From Typha latifolia (Eukaryota; Streptophyta; Magnoliopsida; Poales; Typhaceae): 64,000 bases of DNA. The notes beneath the pieces were generated by a model, which was not told where the DNA came from, made no database searches, and was given only the letters and a program-made list of their open reading frames with translations. The stretch lies in contig CM034105.1 in the NCBI GenBank assembly GCA_019914945.1, positions 3,782,001 through 3,846,000 of the forward strand. The letters run 5' to 3'. Position numbers and translations under genes: made by a program. Within the stretch, counting starts at the first letter, position 1, and each line of letters begins with the position of its first letter. Shown piece by piece: positions 60,925 to 64,000 of this stretch.

Positions 60925-61584
60925 AACAACAAGAAGCCTCTTAACATCACCTTTCTCTCCACCTCTGTCAAATAATTCTACAGTCATAATCCACTCTTGT
61001 GATGTGTAAATCATAGATCTAAACTGACCCACTCCTCCTGTTATTACAAATTATGCAATATTGTCTGTTTGCATTGTTGGTATTGTTGATCTCCAACTTG
61101 CTTCCTGTTTTGAATTGTTGAATCACATCATTCATAACCTCGAAGGTAACCAGTTCAGATGCTTGTCTCAGATCATTAACCATTAATAATTTCAAATGAG
61201 TCGAGACACTTCAAACTGAAAGATTAGATACAAACCGTTTGACATGTATCAAACTAAAACCCTGTATTAGATAAGATCCGTAAAATTACAACGACAGTAA
61301 CAACAACAGGAAAGAAAAAATGCGAATGCCCTCATGCTGTTCTTTGATTCTGAAGCAAACATAGAAATTACATGGCAAAATGTAAGGATTAGACAGCCTC
61401 CTTCTAACTTAGCATCCCAACTTTTATACCTCGCATAGAATGCTTGTAATGAATGAAAACGGAGAGGGCTTTGTCTTGTGGAAAATGGTAGTATCTTCTA
61501 CTTGACTTTGTTCTTCAATAAGCTAAATATTTCGTCAATGAAGAATGACAGATAGGTGTTCCATGAGTGTAAATATGTGTATTG
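60925..61584. other. Convergent 3' spacer between USP-like and transporter genes
   Basis: Two genes end towards each other across 660 bases, which must hold both 3' UTRs. No other feature is seen. Confidence 0.6.
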
Positions 61585-64000
61585 CTAAACCTTTTCTTGC
61601 TTATCGCTTACAAGGGGTAGCATCTCCATGAGACTCTTAGGGGTCCGGGGTGTTCTGGGAGTTCCTGGAACAGCAGATTGCTGGGATAACATATGTCTCA
61701 CATACCCATAGAAGGTGCAGCCCAGAAGGGTCACTGCACAACCAACAGCATTCATAGCAGAGATCGGGTTGCGGAAAATAAGCCATGAGACCAATACAGC
61801 AACTGCAACCTGTAACATAGTTTTCTTATGTAAGCAGCAGAAATAGAGCAGAAGATTGCAAAGAGTAATTATGACTGGAATGGTAGTTGAACTCACTTTG
61901 AGGTTGCCTGCTACATTGAAGGTTACAGCTGTAGTTGAGTGTATGACATAAAATATGGAGAAATTGAGACAGAAGGCCAAGACCCCTGAGCTGAAAATGA
62001 TCACCATTGTCGAAAAAATGGAGTCATGTGTGTAAAACCAGTTGATGACTCCACTTCCCTCAAGCAAAATAGCTGGTACAGCTAATATCATGGTTGCAAA
62101 AGGCGCCATGTAGTATACTGTGTTTATACTACAGAAAACATATGCAAAACAGACCTACGTTAGAAAAGAAGGCTACTTATTGTTAAGAAGTAATTCAGTT
62201 TGCTCAACAAATAATAAATCTGGTAGTAAGATACTCTCCTAGCCAAGTAAAATTACAACTAAATAAGAAATATCTTTTGCATTTGGATGACAATTCAGGC
62301 CATATCCCACAAGCTAGAATTTTTAAATAGCATTAACTATCAAAAGCATATAGGGGTATGCTTAGTTGTAACAAGATTCTACCATCTTCATCCATTGGAG
62401 ATGTGAGTGACAGAAGTATATAAGAAGTCAACTAAACTTAAGAACTCCAGAATTTCCTCTGTCGCAACCATGATATTGACTAATGTAAAGCAAGATCTAT
62501 TAGAAATGTTACTGATAGTAAAAAATAACAATCCGAGGCAATCTAGGATCTTGATAAAATCATCAGAATTTCAAATTTAAACTCTGAAATTTTCTTTACA
62601 ACCATCGTGTTAAATATTTAAATATTCCACCAAACCCACTACTCTGCAGTTCACAATTCACACTACTCTGGTAGGTGCTCTCCAATAGTTTAGTACGTAC
62701 TTCTTTCACCTTTTCTTCAAAATAAGTGCGGTTGGTAGCAATATCATATTATTTCCAAACAAAAGAAAAGGGAAAAAGATACAAGATACCAACATATGAA
62801 ATTTGTATGTTATATCCTTTGACCTGTTCTTAGCTTGATAAAATTTTAAAAGAGACTAATTGTCCTTGAGTAGAAAACATGAGGGTTGCCGTTGGGTTTC
62901 TAAAATGATGAATGTCAGATACCATCTAGAATATCAGATTTTCCTAAGTCAAACAGAACAACAGAGTTGCCTACGCCTACTAATTTAGCTGTTGCCTGTA
63001 ATTTCTGTTGAAATTGTACTTCATTATTATTATTTGGATTAAGTTGCATAGAGTCTGAGTCAAGAAATTCTGTCTACTGTTTAGACATGTAATTTGGCCA
63101 AGAAATGCTCTGAATACTACTATACTTCCTGCTGAAGTAAAAATTGACACAACTTCAATCACACCAGAGAGAGTAGTAGGCAATCAAACAGTGTTCAGCA
63201 GTAACATTAAATTATGATAGAATCATGCGATAAAACTTCCAACATCATTAATGTTCCAATCCAAATGGCACATCAGCTACAATGAAAAACTATGATCAGT
63301 TACAGTCCTCTATTAGCTATCTAAGATAACCAGATATTCAATATATTATCTAACAGATTTGATATGAGAACTAACTGATGCCCCGTTCTGTAACAGATTT
63401 ACTATGAAACCCAACTTCCATATATATGGTGTTCAATATTTAAAGTGCAACTATATGTTATCATAATTCGATCTATTACCTGTCAAACTTATAACTATGA
63501 AGTAAGGACTCTGCCAGGATGGTCTTTGTAGATGTAGCCAGACAGCCAAATAAGGCAGCACAAAATCCAAAAACATTGAAACTAAGTTCTGTTATAGATG
63601 TTAGAAGAATTCCACCCACAATTGGAACCAAAGAAGTCCATATGCGCCAATCAAAATACTTTCTCCATATTAACCACTGCAGAATAACTGTTTTGGACAG
63701 AACATGTAAGAATTGGCTATACACTGAATGCAAAGCCAAACAAGAAAGGATGCTTATGACACAAAAAAAAAAACCATACTGAACAAACCAATTGCTAACC
63801 TGTTGTTGCAGGAGTGAATGATTTTATCGTTTGCATGAAAGAGACTGGAATATACCGCAAGCTCACATTCCCCAGCACAATGTTAATGCAGAAGACAAAT
63901 GACATAGGGAATATCCTTCTCCAACGGTCTTCAGGATTGACCTCAATTAGTGGTTTAATCTTAAGCATTTTGATGGCAACATAAGCTCCAACAGCAGAGC
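61585..64000 (-). CDS. UDP-galactose transporter 1-like nucleotide-sugar transporter, 3' part
   Basis: The gene runs off the right edge, so the N-terminus is missing. Visible exons in transcript order: 64000-63800 (partial), 63687-63480, 62128-61897, 61809-61585. Phases agree at every junction (for example FD-S-INTVYYMAPFATM across 63480/62128). The sequence covers most of a drug/metabolite-transporter fold: FCINIVLGNVSLRYIPVSF, SFTPATTVILQW, VPIVGGILLTS, CLATSTKTILAESLL, FNVAGNLKVAVAVLVSWLIFRNPIS and TLLGCTFYGYVRHMLSQQ. The tail has the repeated TPRTPRTP phrase and LLPLVSDKQEKV. From memory this is nearly the Arabidopsis UDP-GALT1/GONST5 group, which exchanges UDP-galactose across the Golgi membrane in the KT/NST branch. 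The substrate is inferred from family only. Confidence 0.88.

Noticed and set aside
62980..63183. A 67-codon minus frame between transporter exons
   Set aside because: It lies in the intron between 62128 and 63480, whose flanking exons join perfectly across a known conserved segment.

Overview
This window is nuclear DNA of a flowering plant. The evidence is spliced genes with GT-AG introns, an AT-rich background with long microsatellites, and plant-only families (patellin, PLS-class PPR protein, BYPASS1-like protein, AKT2 potassium channel). From memory, the AKT2 protein resembles grass AKT2 more than Arabidopsis AKT2, so a monocot is my best guess. The species is not determined. I rebuilt exons by hand from reading frame and splice signals, and each rebuilt gene closes in frame.

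Layout, left to right: an AT-rich repeat-bearing flank (1-2387); a 12-exon transmembrane nine (EMP70) gene (+, 2388-8514); a plastid-type dienelactone hydrolase (+, 9944-12578); a 5 kb spacer holding a 651-bp inverted-repeat element with a perfect 10-bp target duplication; a patellin (+, 17739-20140); a 4.8 kb spacer; a 5'-3' exonuclease of the Pol I N-terminal type (-, 24993-29163); an intronless PPR gene (-, 30360-32966); a 3.3 kb spacer with long AT and CT microsatellites; a group IV serine hydroxymethyltransferase (+, 36289-40616); a BYPASS1-like gene (-, 42496-43619); a 5 kb spacer with a compound microsatellite, a second copy of the inverted-repeat element and a tRNA-Arg(UCU) gene; an 11-exon AKT2-type potassium channel (+, 48810-54938); a 5 kb AT-rich spacer; a universal-stress-protein-like gene (+, 60003-60924); and the 3' part of a UDP-galactose-transporter-type gene (-, 61585 to the window end).

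The genes are unrelated housekeeping, transport and signalling genes, as is usual for a plant chromosome arm. I see no operon, gene cluster, virus, CRISPR array or biosynthetic cluster. The least ordinary structures are the two related non-autonomous elements, one lying 55 bp from the tRNA gene; an 18-nt micro-exon in the TMN gene; a TC/TA microsatellite just inside an AKT2 splice donor; and a USP-like protein without the usual glycine-rich ATP motif. I did not find a convincing undescribed system.
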